Below are positions 37,128 to 44,817 of a stretch of 64,000 nucleotides of DNA, in pieces. Every line of letters starts with the position of its first letter. The first letter of the stretch is position 1. Position numbers and translations under genes: made by a program. This DNA is from Phycisphaeraceae bacterium. GTDB taxonomy: Bacteria; Planctomycetota; Phycisphaerae; Phycisphaerales; UBA1924. Where the stretch lies: assembly GCA_023898685.1 (NCBI GenBank), contig CP060234.1, positions 2,852,001-2,916,000 of the forward strand. The letters are read 5' to 3'. The notes below the pieces were generated by a model, which was given only the letters and a program-made list of their open reading frames with translations, ran no database searches and was not told where the DNA came from.

Positions 37128-40100
37128 ATGCGCCCGAAGAGCCAGTCAACACCGCTTCTCGCCACAGCCGTCGCCGTGCTCGTTTCCGTCGCGGGCTCCG
37201 CGATGGCGATCACGCCGAATCTCGACTTTCACGTCCAGGATCAGGCGTCGTACGACACGTTCTGCGCCGCCATCCGGGCGAGCGAGCACGTCCGATACGA
37301 CTACGTGAACAACCAGGTCCCGCGGGTCGCGGGCGCCGCGGCGGGGCTCGTGGCGTTCGCCACGCGCAACCCGCTCGCCGACGAGGCCCAGCTCACCGCG
37401 TTCGTCAACGTCTACGACGCGGTGCTCGCGGGCTTCGCCCCGGGCGATCCCGGTCTGAACCGATCGTCCAACTTCCTGTCGGGCGTGCGCTTCGAAGTGC
37501 CGGCAGCGGAAGGGGTCCTCACCGGGACCGACCCCGCGATCGGCGAGGACGTGCTCACGCTTCTGGGCGTCGGCGTGCCCGCGCCGGACAACTACGACTC
37601 GATGCGGAGCCGGATGGTCAGGTTCGACCGGGCCCGGATCAAGTCCATCGCCAACGCGCCGGAATGGGCGGAGATCCTCGTCGTGGGCTTCTCGGGTCAG
37701 GACCTCAACGGGATGCCGAACGCCAACCTCGCGCCCGTGCTCCAGACTTACCTGGGAGCCCAGGGCTATGAGGCGATCCCCGACGGCTCGCCCGATGACT
37801 CGCGCTTCGCCGACGTAGAGGGCGCGCTCGCCGCGTCGCTGCCGGTCGACTACGCCGACTACACCCAGATGCTCGCCCAGCCCGTCGAGACGTCGGATAT
37901 ATGGACCTCGATCAGCGGGGCTTTCGCGGACGTCAAGACGAGCACGGACGCCCGCGCCCAGGAGTTCCTCGACGCGATGGCGAACGAGCCAACGCTCATC
38001 GAGGGTCTCGCCAACGCGAACAACTCCAGCTTCATGGACCAACTCATCGCCGACTATCGATCGCGGATCGACGAGGTCGCGGCGCCGCGCACCATCGTCG
38101 CCGCGAACGCGCTCTTCCTGCTACAGAGTGCCGACCCGAACGTGCGCGACCTCGCCGAGCGGTCACTCGACTTCAGCGAGTCACAGCTGCAGACCAACGA
38201 CGCGATGGCCGGCGTCACCTCGGGGGTCGAGATCCTCGGCGGCGTGGCGCAGGTCGCAGCCGGTTTCTACAAGGGCGAACCGGGAGACGTGATCGAGGGG
38301 ATCACCGGCGCCGTCCTCGGCAGCATCGGGATTGCCGACGCGCTGGGCGCCGGCGGGCCCAGCGTCGACGAGCAGATCTTTGACCAGATCACCGAGATGC
38401 GCGACCAGCTCGAGGGCGTCCGCGTCGAGATGAACATGCGGTTCAACCGCATCGAGGACCAGCTCGACGTCATCTATGCGTCGATGAGCGACGGGTTCAA
38501 CGCGGTCGGGCAGCAGATCGGTGACCTGACCGACAGCGTCGACGATCTGAGCCGCCAGATGATGATCGCGCGTGACTCGCTCGAGCGGATCGAGGACGCG
38601 CTGTGGGGCATGTCGTCGGACATCCTCGATTCCTACATCGCCGTGCTCGCCAACGACATGCTCGACTACCGCGACGACAACGGCGTCGACCTGCCGTACG
38701 ACGGCTCGACGAGCTTCGTCAACGGGCTCAGCGGGTTCTACACCGTCGCGACGTTCCACGCGCTGACCACGACCTTCGCGGGCGACCAGACCTCGACCCT
38801 CACCGTCGCCACCGCGAACGACCTGCTCAACGGCGAGTCGATCGGACGGAACATCAACGACCTCCGCGTCTTCCCCGCCCAGCTGGGCCTGCCTGTGCTC
38901 GGCAGCAGCCGCGTCGTCGCCCCAGCCCCCTGGTCGCAGGCGGCCAACGCCTACACCCAGGTCGCCAAGGAGAGCCCATGGTATTTCGCGTACAAGTACG
39001 AGCGTGAGCTCGCCGGCGGCGGAACGCCCCCGGAGCTCGACCAGATCATCGCCCTGGGCGAGAGCTTCGAGACGATGGCCGCGCACGGCCGGAACACAGC
39101 GCTCTTCAACGCCCTGTTCGACGGATACAACGAGGCGGCTGGCCAAATCGGCGCGCGCATCTACCAAGTGCGCCAGGACACCCTCCACGAGGCCAACCTC
39201 GAGGTGCATGTCGACCCCTGGGGTGGGCTCACCCAGGAGGTCCAGGACTACGCGCCGACGTTCACCCTTCTCCATGGCCAGAGCGGTCTCCAGGATTACC
39301 CGCTGCCGACCGGGATCGGGCACAACTGCTGGAACATCTACGGCGAGACGAACGTCCCCGAGCTCGCTCAGCTCGTGGTTGACGCGGACACGCATTCCGC
39401 GGGAGGAGGGCAGCCGGCGCGGAACAATCAGATGGGCGTCACATCCGGGATCGTGGACGTGCCCAACGACATGACGGTGGATTTCACGTTCACGGTGGAT
39501 GGTGACTACAACGGCCAGCACCCCGAGCTGATCCGGCAGTACGTCAGGCACATCCGCTGGCTGGTCTACTCCGCTGGCGACCCCGTCCAGATCAACAGCG
39601 ACAGCAACGCGAGAGACATCTTCGACGAGGACTTCTACTTCTGGCAGCAGGTCGTGGGGTTCCTGCTGAGCGGAACGAGCCAGCAGGGCGATTCGATCTA
39701 TGCCCAGAATGGAAACGGCGAGAACATCCGCCTCGACGTGGTGACCGATGCGAGCGGTCCGGTGGCGGCCGGGCGCGACGCGTCGGCCTACGTCACGCAG
39801 CGCCTGGACGAGTTACAGGACGATGTGTGGGCCGCCGCGGCCTCAGATTCCATCGTTGCGGGTCTCTCCCCGCTCCTCCCCGCCTACGAGAGTCTGATCG
39901 AGGCCTACGCCACGCTCGCCCTGCCCGACATGCTCGAGCAGAGCTCCGCCGCCCGCGCCTGCCTGCGGGCCGACCCCGCCACCGGGCAGCTCTCGATGAC
40001 CTTTGCCGGCTCGGTCGGCGACATGCTCGCCTCGCTCCTCGGCGACGGCGATAGCGGCGAGTATTTCGATCTGGCGGGAGAGCTGGCGATGCGGGCCGCC

Positions 40101-40703
40101 GTCGCCCACGACGAGGTCGACGCGGCGATCGCCCGCCCCGATGCCGGGCAGAGCTACGTCGACTGGACGCTCGCCGAGCTGCGCAACCTGCGCGACAACA
40201 CCTTCCACCTCGCGATCGACGACACCTACCAGACGGCGGGCACCGGCACGCTCAGCGTCGCTCCGGCCGACGGCGTCATCGCCAACGACGTCGACCAGCA
40301 GTTCCGCGTCATCCAGGTCGACACCGGCTTCGTGAACGACCCCGCGTACACGGCGCCCCAGCACGGCGAGGTCCAGCTCTCCGCCGACGGCTCGTTCGAC
40401 TACACGCCCGATCCGGGATTCGTCGGGACCGACTCGTTCAACTATCGCACTTTCACCTCCAACGCGGGTTGGGTCGGCCCCGTCTACAGCGACCCGGCGC
40501 TCGTGGTGATCCGCGTCGATGAGGGCGCGAGGTGCCCGGTCGACTTCGATCACAACGGGCTGCTCGACCTCGCCGACGTGCTGATCTTCGTCAACGCCTT
40601 CATGACGAACGACCCGCTGGCCGACCTGGCCGAGCCGTACGGGCTGTTCGATCTCTCCGATGTGCTCGTGTTCGTGACGCAGTTCAACGCGGGCTGCCCG
40701 TAA
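37128..40703 (+). CDS. Very large secreted protein with coiled coil, Ig-like domain and GC-type dockerin (family A, copy 2)
   Basis: A 1,191-residue exported protein, paralogous to the one at 18388-22203 along its whole length. The start at 37128 has AGGGGAGGA before it; the signal peptide is LLATAVAVLVSVAGSAMA. Shared marks: the lead-in FHVQDQASYDTFCAAIRASEHVR; a hydrophobic Gly-rich stretch (SGVEILGGVAQVAAGFYKGEPGDVIEGITGAVLGSIGIADALG); a coiled coil (ITEMRDQLEGVRVEMNMRFNRIEDQLDVIYASM); PWSQAANAYTQVAKESPWYFAYK; the beta domain (GEVQLSADGSFDYTPDPGFVGTDSFNYR); and a GC-type dockerin. In the dockerin both calcium loops are eroded (DFDHNG, and EPYG for the second). The function is unknown. Hydrophobic stretch plus long coiled coil recalls some pore-forming or receptor proteins, but that is only an analogy. 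Confidence 0.83.
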   Translation: MRPKSQSTPLLATAVAVLVSVAGSAMAITPNLDFHVQDQASYDTFCAAIRASEHVRYDYVNNQVPRVAGAAAGLVAFATRNPLADEAQLTAFVNVYDAVLAGFAPGDPGLNRSSNFLSGVRFEVPAAEGVLTGTDPAIGEDVLTLLGVGVPAPDNYDSMRSRMVRFDRARIKSIANAPEWAEILVVGFSGQDLNGMPNANLAPVLQTYLGAQGYEAIPDGSPDDSRFADVEGALAASLPVDYADYTQMLAQPVETSDIWTSISGAFADVKTSTDARAQEFLDAMANEPTLIEGLANANNSSFMDQLIADYRSRIDEVAAPRTIVAANALFLLQSADPNVRDLAERSLDFSESQLQTNDAMAGVTSGVEILGGVAQVAAGFYKGEPGDVIEGITGAVLGSIGIADALGAGGPSVDEQIFDQITEMRDQLEGVRVEMNMRFNRIEDQLDVIYASMSDGFNAVGQQIGDLTDSVDDLSRQMMIARDSLERIEDALWGMSSDILDSYIAVLANDMLDYRDDNGVDLPYDGSTSFVNGLSGFYTVATFHALTTTFAGDQTSTLTVATANDLLNGESIGRNINDLRVFPAQLGLPVLGSSRVVAPAPWSQAANAYTQVAKESPWYFAYKYERELAGGGTPPELDQIIALGESFETMAAHGRNTALFNALFDGYNEAAGQIGARIYQVRQDTLHEANLEVHVDPWGGLTQEVQDYAPTFTLLHGQSGLQDYPLPTGIGHNCWNIYGETNVPELAQLVVDADTHSAGGGQPARNNQMGVTSGIVDVPNDMTVDFTFTVDGDYNGQHPELIRQYVRHIRWLVYSAGDPVQINSDSNARDIFDEDFYFWQQVVGFLLSGTSQQGDSIYAQNGNGENIRLDVVTDASGPVAAGRDASAYVTQRLDELQDDVWAAAASDSIVAGLSPLLPAYESLIEAYATLALPDMLEQSSAARACLRADPATGQLSMTFAGSVGDMLASLLGDGDSGEYFDLAGELAMRAAVAHDEVDAAIARPDAGQSYVDWTLAELRNLRDNTFHLAIDDTYQTAGTGTLSVAPADGVIANDVDQQFRVIQVDTGFVNDPAYTAPQHGEVQLSADGSFDYTPDPGFVGTDSFNYRTFTSNAGWVGPVYSDPALVVIRVDEGARCPVDFDHNGLLDLADVLIFVNAFMTNDPLADLAEPYGLFDLSDVLVFVTQFNAGCP

Positions 40704-40710
40704 TCACACG

Positions 40711-40746
40711 CCGGCCTGGGGCCAGCCGCCCCGGGCCCGGCTTTTC
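40711..40746 (+). terminator. Terminator of the 37128-40703 gene
   Basis: GC-rich hairpin (GCCGGCCTGGGGC against GCCCCGGGCCCGGC, one bulge and one G-T pair) with a five-base loop, then TTTT. It starts eight bases after the stop. Confidence 0.75.
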
Positions 40747-40773
40747 CGAATGGACCGATCCGCAATCGCCGCA

Positions 40774-41559
40774 TCACCCCGCGAGCGACTGGATCAGGAT
40801 CCGCACACCCAACACCACCAGCAGGACCGCGAGGAGGCGGAGGATCAGGGCGGGCGACGCCCGCTTCGCCCACCATGCACCGATCTGGGCCCCAATCAGC
40901 GCCCCGACGCCCAGCGAGGCCATCCGCCGCCACCCCTCGTGGAACGCGCCCAGCGCGATGTGGGTGATCGTCCCCGCTCCGGCCGTCATCGCCAGCACGA
41001 AGTGCGAGGTCGCCGTGGCGACGTGGACGGGGAAACCAAGCATCTGCGCCAGGACCGCGACGTGCATCACGCCCCCGCCGATGCCCAGCAGGCTTGACAG
41101 GAACCCGACGACGAAGCTGATCGCCATCCCCACGATCGGCCGCTTGGCGATGTGGGGGCCCATCCACCCCGTCTCCCCGTCCGACTGCTCGGCGGGCCGC
41201 CCCTTCGAGATCAGCATGAACGCGCCCGCCCCGATGAGCACGACGCCCAGGATGCCCTCGAACCCGGCGCGGGGCAGCTTCGACACCGCGAACGCACCGA
41301 GCACCGACCCCGGGATCGCGGTCGCGCCAAAGCGCAGCCCCGACCGCACGTCGACCTTGCGCCTGCGTAGGTAGGCCACGGTGCCGGACAGCGTGTTGCA
41401 GAACACCACCGCGAGCGAGATCGACGCGATGACCGCGGGCTTCTCGTGTGGATAGAGGAACACGAGCAGCGGGACGAGCAGGAACCCCCCGCCCGCCCCT
41501 ACGAGCGTGCCGATGCACCCGATGACAATGCCGCAGAGGAGCAGGCCGGCGTACTGCAC
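40774..41559 (-). CDS. TSUP-family permease (TauE/SafE type)
   Basis: A 261-residue membrane protein with about eight hydrophobic helices and the two-fold repeat of the TSUP family: N-terminal GCIGTLVGAGGGFLLVPLLVFLY and internal FVVGFLSSLLGIGGGVMHVAVLAQMLGFPVHVATATSHFVLA. These are the GxGGGxxxxP type motifs of sulfite/organosulfur exporters. The substrate cannot be told from sequence. The DUF1801-type gene lies 45 bases upstream on the same strand, so they may share a transcript. The neighbours give no hint of sulfur metabolism. Confidence 0.9.
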   Translation of the reverse strand: MQYAGLLLCGIVIGCIGTLVGAGGGFLLVPLLVFLYPHEKPAVIASISLAVVFCNTLSGTVAYLRRRKVDVRSGLRFGATAIPGSVLGAFAVSKLPRAGFEGILGVVLIGAGAFMLISKGRPAEQSDGETGWMGPHIAKRPIVGMAISFVVGFLSSLLGIGGGVMHVAVLAQMLGFPVHVATATSHFVLAMTAGAGTITHIALGAFHEGWRRMASLGVGALIGAQIGAWWAKRASPALILRLLAVLLVVLGVRILIQSLAG

Positions 41560-41604
41560 GCTCCGAGGATAGGGGAGCGGACGCGGTACGCCGTCCGGCC
41601 CACT

Positions 41605-42093
41605 TCAGCTCCGCTTGCCCCGTTTCGGGGCGGGCGAGGTATTCAACGCCACCGCCTCGCGGATGAGCGCCTTGAACGCCTTCTCATCGATCTTGTCGCC
41701 CTCGAATAGGTCGATCGCCCGCCTCGTATTGCCCTCGAGACTGGCGTTGAACAGGCGCGCCGGATCATCGAGCCCGGCGCCCTGCGCGAAGGTCAGCTTG
41801 ACCTTGTCCTTGTACGTCTCGCCGGTGCAGATGAGGCCGGCCTTCTTGTCGACGGGGTGCGACCACACCGGTACGCCCAGCATCGAGTTCGACGGCTTGC
41901 GCCACTTCACGTCCTCGACCACGCCGGGGTCGGCCTGTTTGATGAGTGTGCGAACGTGGGCGAGCGTCTCGCCCCGCCAGTCGCCCAGGTTCTGGATGTG
42001 GGCGTCGATGAGTTGGGCGGGCGACTCGCCTTTGCCCGGCCCACCCGACCCGCCCTTCTCGCTCGTCGTGGTCACTCTGTTCATGGTCGTCAT
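41605..42093 (-). CDS. DUF1801/YdhG-like domain protein
   Basis: A 162-residue cytoplasmic protein. After a Ser/Gly-rich head it reads QLIDAHIQNLGDWRGETLAHVRTLIKQADPGVVEDVKWRKPSN, then VWSHPVDKKAGLICTGETYKDKVKLTF and a C-terminal AIDLFEGDKIDEKAFKALIREAVAL. This is the DUF1801/YdhG fold, whose biochemical role is not settled. The open frame continues upstream into remains of an aldo/keto reductase, so a longer product is formally possible, but the ATG at 42093 (or 42084) gives the family length. No strong ribosome site is seen before either. Confidence 0.8.
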   Translation of the reverse strand: MTTMNRVTTTSEKGGSGGPGKGESPAQLIDAHIQNLGDWRGETLAHVRTLIKQADPGVVEDVKWRKPSNSMLGVPVWSHPVDKKAGLICTGETYKDKVKLTFAQGAGLDDPARLFNASLEGNTRRAIDLFEGDKIDEKAFKALIREAVALNTSPAPKRGKRS

Positions 42094-42165
42094 CGCATTC
42101 GCTGTCGCGATTCTGCCGCGGGCCGACGGCTTGCCGCCCAATCGCCGACGACAGGATACGGCGTT

Positions 42166-42450
42166 CCACATCCCCACCAGCCGCTCCAGCTTCTCCGGAT
42201 ACCTGGGGCTCTCCACGTCAACCTTCGCCGCCGCCGCGTCGAGGTCCGCCAGGTCCTTCTCGGTCAGCTCGATCGCCGCGGCCCCAGGTTCTCCTCGAGC
42301 CGGTGGAGCTTTGTCGTCCCCGGGATCATGGCTTCTGTGCAAGCAGACCCGCAAGCGCGATCTGGGCGAGCGTCGCTTCCTTGCGTTTCGCGATGTCCCC
42401 GGCCAGATCGACCGGCATCTGATCCACTACCAGCGCCCGGGGTGAGGACC
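42166..42450 (-). pseudogene. Aldo/keto reductase C-terminal remnant
   Basis: Three frames on the minus strand join into the end of an aldo/keto reductase: VDLAGDIAKRKEATLAQIALAGLLAQKP (to 42329), then IPGTTKLHRLEENLG (from ~42326 to 42280), then AAAIELTEKDLADLDAAAAKVDVESPRYPEKLERLVG (to ~42172). In the family these run as ...LLAQKPWIVPIPGTxKxxRLEENLGAA..ELT..... The breaks are a loss of about four bases after AQKP and one base in a G run after LEENLG. The upstream two-thirds of the gene, with the active site, is missing. It is a dead fragment left by deletion. Confidence 0.8.
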
Positions 42451-42568
42451 GGGGCCGACGGGACGGCGGGGTCCCTGCAACCCCGCGGAAGGCATCCGGT
42501 ACACAAGACCGGCCGGCGCGATCCCCCTCGCCGGACCGGCATTCAGAGCCTTCGCTCGGAGGGGCCCG

Positions 42569-43648
42569 ATGCTGAGCGGCGCCAAGGACACGATGACAAG
42601 ACGCTGGGGACGCAAAGTGCCCGTGCTCATGGTGGCGGCGATCGTCGCCGGTGGGGGTGTTGCCGGAGCCCAGGACAAACAGCCCTCCGCCACCGATCAT
42701 CAGAGCGGGCCCCAGCCGCGACGCCCGGACCTTCCGGTCCAGACCGGCGCGCTGTCCCGACTGAACCGAACGGTGCGGCAACCAATCCAACGAACGTACA
42801 CCCTGCCGAACGGGTGTCGGGTCACAATCATCGTTCGCTACGACCAGAGTTCGACACGGAAGTTGGACGTGAATGATCTGGACGGCCCCTGGCACAGCCA
42901 CGGCCCGATCGAGGGCTGGCAGTCCTGGCCCGAGAACGCGGGCAGCATGCCGCCGTGGCCGCCGCCCGCAGCGAGTCAGTCGACCGGGTCTCAGGTCGAG
43001 CCCTCGCCACCGACGAATCTCCAGTGGGCCCGCGTGGGGATGAGGTTGGGGCGATACGACGACGCGGTGCGCCTGTACCAGGAGCATCTGGACGCATTCC
43101 CATTGGGCGACTTGGGCGACACCGGGGCGGCGGCTCATCTCTCAGGGGCCGCCGACGAGACGCCGCCGACCGAGGCTCCGTCCGGAACAACATCGACGGA
43201 TGACACCGCACGAAGCCCCGGCCCGGCTGAGGACACCACAGGTGTGGCCGTTCGCGATCCAGGCGAACCCACGGGCGCACCCGACCGCGTCGTCGACCTG
43301 AGCGACCCGATCGTGGGCGTCGAATTCGTGTTCGCACTCGCGGCCGCCGACCGCCCCGAGGAAGCGGCGCCGGTGCTGCAACTCGTCTACACGGCATTTC
43401 CGGACGTGGCCGGCGCCCGCGTGACCGACTGGCTGCCACTTCGCGATCGCGAATGGCGCGCGATGGTGGTCACCGCCGTGAAGCATGCGAACAAGGAGAA
43501 GTCGGCCTCGGCGTGGTTGCTTGTGTCTTCGCTCATGGCCCAGGAGGGACGGAACGAAGTCGCGCTCCGAATGCTCGAACGCGCCCGCGAGGCGGGCCTG
43601 GATGCCGCGATCGCCGACCCGATGGCGCGGTTGCTTGGTGGAGACTGA
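42569..43648 (+). CDS. Secreted protein of unknown function with possible TPR-like helices
   Basis: A 359-residue protein, probably exported (basic start, then VPVLMVAAIVAGGGVAGAQD). After an RTYTLPNGCRVTIIVRYDQSS strand region and a Pro-rich stretch, there is a helical pair (WARVGMRLGRYDDAVRLYQEHLDAF), a long Thr/Ser/Pro-rich low-complexity segment (~residues 195-245), and C-terminal helices (EFVFALAAADRPEEAAPVLQLVYTAFPDVAG, ASAWLLVSSLMAQEGRNEVALRMLERAREAG) of TPR character. I do not recognise the family. GGAGGGG lies six bases before the ATG. It ends about 80 bases before the his promoter and shows no link to it. Confidence 0.7.
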   Translation: MLSGAKDTMTRRWGRKVPVLMVAAIVAGGGVAGAQDKQPSATDHQSGPQPRRPDLPVQTGALSRLNRTVRQPIQRTYTLPNGCRVTIIVRYDQSSTRKLDVNDLDGPWHSHGPIEGWQSWPENAGSMPPWPPPAASQSTGSQVEPSPPTNLQWARVGMRLGRYDDAVRLYQEHLDAFPLGDLGDTGAAAHLSGAADETPPTEAPSGTTSTDDTARSPGPAEDTTGVAVRDPGEPTGAPDRVVDLSDPIVGVEFVFALAAADRPEEAAPVLQLVYTAFPDVAGARVTDWLPLRDREWRAMVVTAVKHANKEKSASAWLLVSSLMAQEGRNEVALRMLERAREAGLDAAIADPMARLLGGD

Positions 43649-43731
43649 CGCGGGCCATACGGCACGCCGCCGTATGCGTGTGGCACCACACATCGCCGAG
43701 ATGCTCTCATGTCCAATCCCGCTGAATCTGC

Positions 43732-43759
43732 TTGATCCGCCACGGCGATGGGCTATGCT
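43732..43759 (+). promoter_or_regulatory. Promoter of the histidine operon
   Basis: TTGATC (43732-43737), 16 bases, TATGCT (43754-43759). Transcription should start near 43766, which is the GTG start codon of the leader peptide; the leader would then be translated without a 5' untranslated region. Confidence 0.65.
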
Positions 43760-43765
43760 GGTTCC

Positions 43766-43822
43766 GTGAGCACGATTCTTCGCCATCACCATCATCACCA
43801 CCCCGTGCAGGGCCGGCTGTGA
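43766..43822 (+). CDS. hisL: his operon leader peptide (six consecutive His codons)
   Basis: An 18-codon frame reading MSTILRHHHHHHPVQGRL then TGA. Codons 7-12 (43784-43801) are CAT-CAC-CAT-CAT-CAC-CAC. It is followed 41 bases later by a Rho-independent hairpin and then hisG. This is the arrangement of a classical histidine attenuator: shortage of charged tRNA-His stalls the ribosome on the His run. The bases 43810-43817 (GGGCCGGC), near the end of the peptide, can pair perfectly with 43865-43872, the left arm of the terminator, to form an antiterminator. A ribosome that reaches the stop codon would cover 43810-43817 and let the terminator form. An in-frame ATG at 43748 exists but lies upstream of the expected transcription start. 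Confidence 0.87.
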   Translation: MSTILRHHHHHHPVQGRL

Positions 43823-43863
43823 TTGTGGTCTGATGGACGCCTGATCCGACGAAGACCCCAAGA

Positions 43864-43887
43864 CGCCGGCCCCGAGCCGGCGTTTTT
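43864..43887 (+). terminator. his attenuator terminator
   Basis: Perfect 7-bp stem (CGCCGGC / GCCGGCG) with loop CCCGA, followed by TTTTT. It lies between hisL and hisG, 55 bases before the hisG start. Its left arm can pair instead with 43810-43817, the antiterminator strand inside hisL. Confidence 0.88.
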
Positions 43888-43941
43888 CGTTCCGGGGCGA
43901 TCCCGGCACGGAGGGCCGGCCGGGGCCAACGGAGCCCCAGG

Positions 43942-44817
43942 ATGACCCCGCTTGCCTCAACCGAAACCGTCCGTTTCGCGATCCCCAAGGGACGCATGTA
44001 CGACCACGTCGTCCGCCTGCTCGCCGACGCCGGTATCGCCGTCTCCGCATCGGCCCGCGATTATCGGCCCACGATCGCGTTCGACGCCTTCGAGGTCAAG
44101 GTGCTCAAGCCCCGCGCCATCATCGAGATGCTCGAGGCGGGGTCGCGCGACCTGGGGTTCGCGGGGGCCGACTGGGTCGCCGAGTCGAACGCCGATCTCG
44201 TCGAGCTGCTCGACACACGCCTCGACCCCGTCCGCCTGATCGCCGCGGCTCCGGAGTCGATCCTCGAGGACGGCAGGCTGCCGAGCCGCCCGCTCGTCAT
44301 CGCGTCCGAATACGGCGAGCTGACGAACCGGTGGATCGCCAGGCGGGGGCTCGACGCGACGCTCCTCCGCTCGTACGGCGCGACCGAGGTGCTCCCGCCG
44401 GAGGACGCCGACTGCATCGTCGACAACACGGCCAGCGGCGCGACACTCGCCGCCAACGGTCTGATCATCATCGACGAGCTCATGCGGTCATCCACCCGCC
44501 TCTACGCCTCGCGGACCGCGATGGACTGCCCGATCAAGCGCGACGCGATCGAGCGGTTCGTCATGGTCGTCGGGGCGGTGCTCCAGGCCCGCAAGCGGGT
44601 CATGGTCGAGGTCAACGTCTCCGCCGACGTGCTCGACGCGGTGGTGGCGGCCCTGCCGTGCATGCGCGAGCCGACCATCTCGCCGCTGCGCTCGTCCACC
44701 GGATACGCGGTCAAGGCGGCGGTGCCCCGAAATGAACTTGCCCGCGTGATCCCCGCGATCAAGCGGGCGGGCGGGACCGACATCGTGGTGACCACGCCGG
44801 AGCAGATCGTGCCATGA
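43942..44817 (+). CDS. hisG: ATP phosphoribosyltransferase, long form
   Basis: First enzyme of histidine synthesis; joins ATP and PRPP. The 291-residue product is the long form, which carries a C-terminal regulatory domain and does not need HisZ. Visible: FAIPKGRMYDHVVRLLADAGI at the start, GSRDLGFAGADWVAE, the PRPP-binding EDADCIVDNTASGATLAANGL (~residues 152-172), and the C-terminal ferredoxin-like domain VMVEVNVSADVLDAVVAALPCMREPTISPL typical of feedback-inhibited enzymes. It is the first structural gene after the attenuator, and its stop overlaps the hisC start (ATGA). Confidence 0.96.
   Translation: MTPLASTETVRFAIPKGRMYDHVVRLLADAGIAVSASARDYRPTIAFDAFEVKVLKPRAIIEMLEAGSRDLGFAGADWVAESNADLVELLDTRLDPVRLIAAAPESILEDGRLPSRPLVIASEYGELTNRWIARRGLDATLLRSYGATEVLPPEDADCIVDNTASGATLAANGLIIIDELMRSSTRLYASRTAMDCPIKRDAIERFVMVVGAVLQARKRVMVEVNVSADVLDAVVAALPCMREPTISPLRSSTGYAVKAAVPRNELARVIPAIKRAGGTDIVVTTPEQIVP

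Noticed and set aside
43748..43822. A longer leader peptide from ATG 43748
   Set aside because: The ATG lies upstream of the -10 box TATGCT, so it should not be in the transcript.
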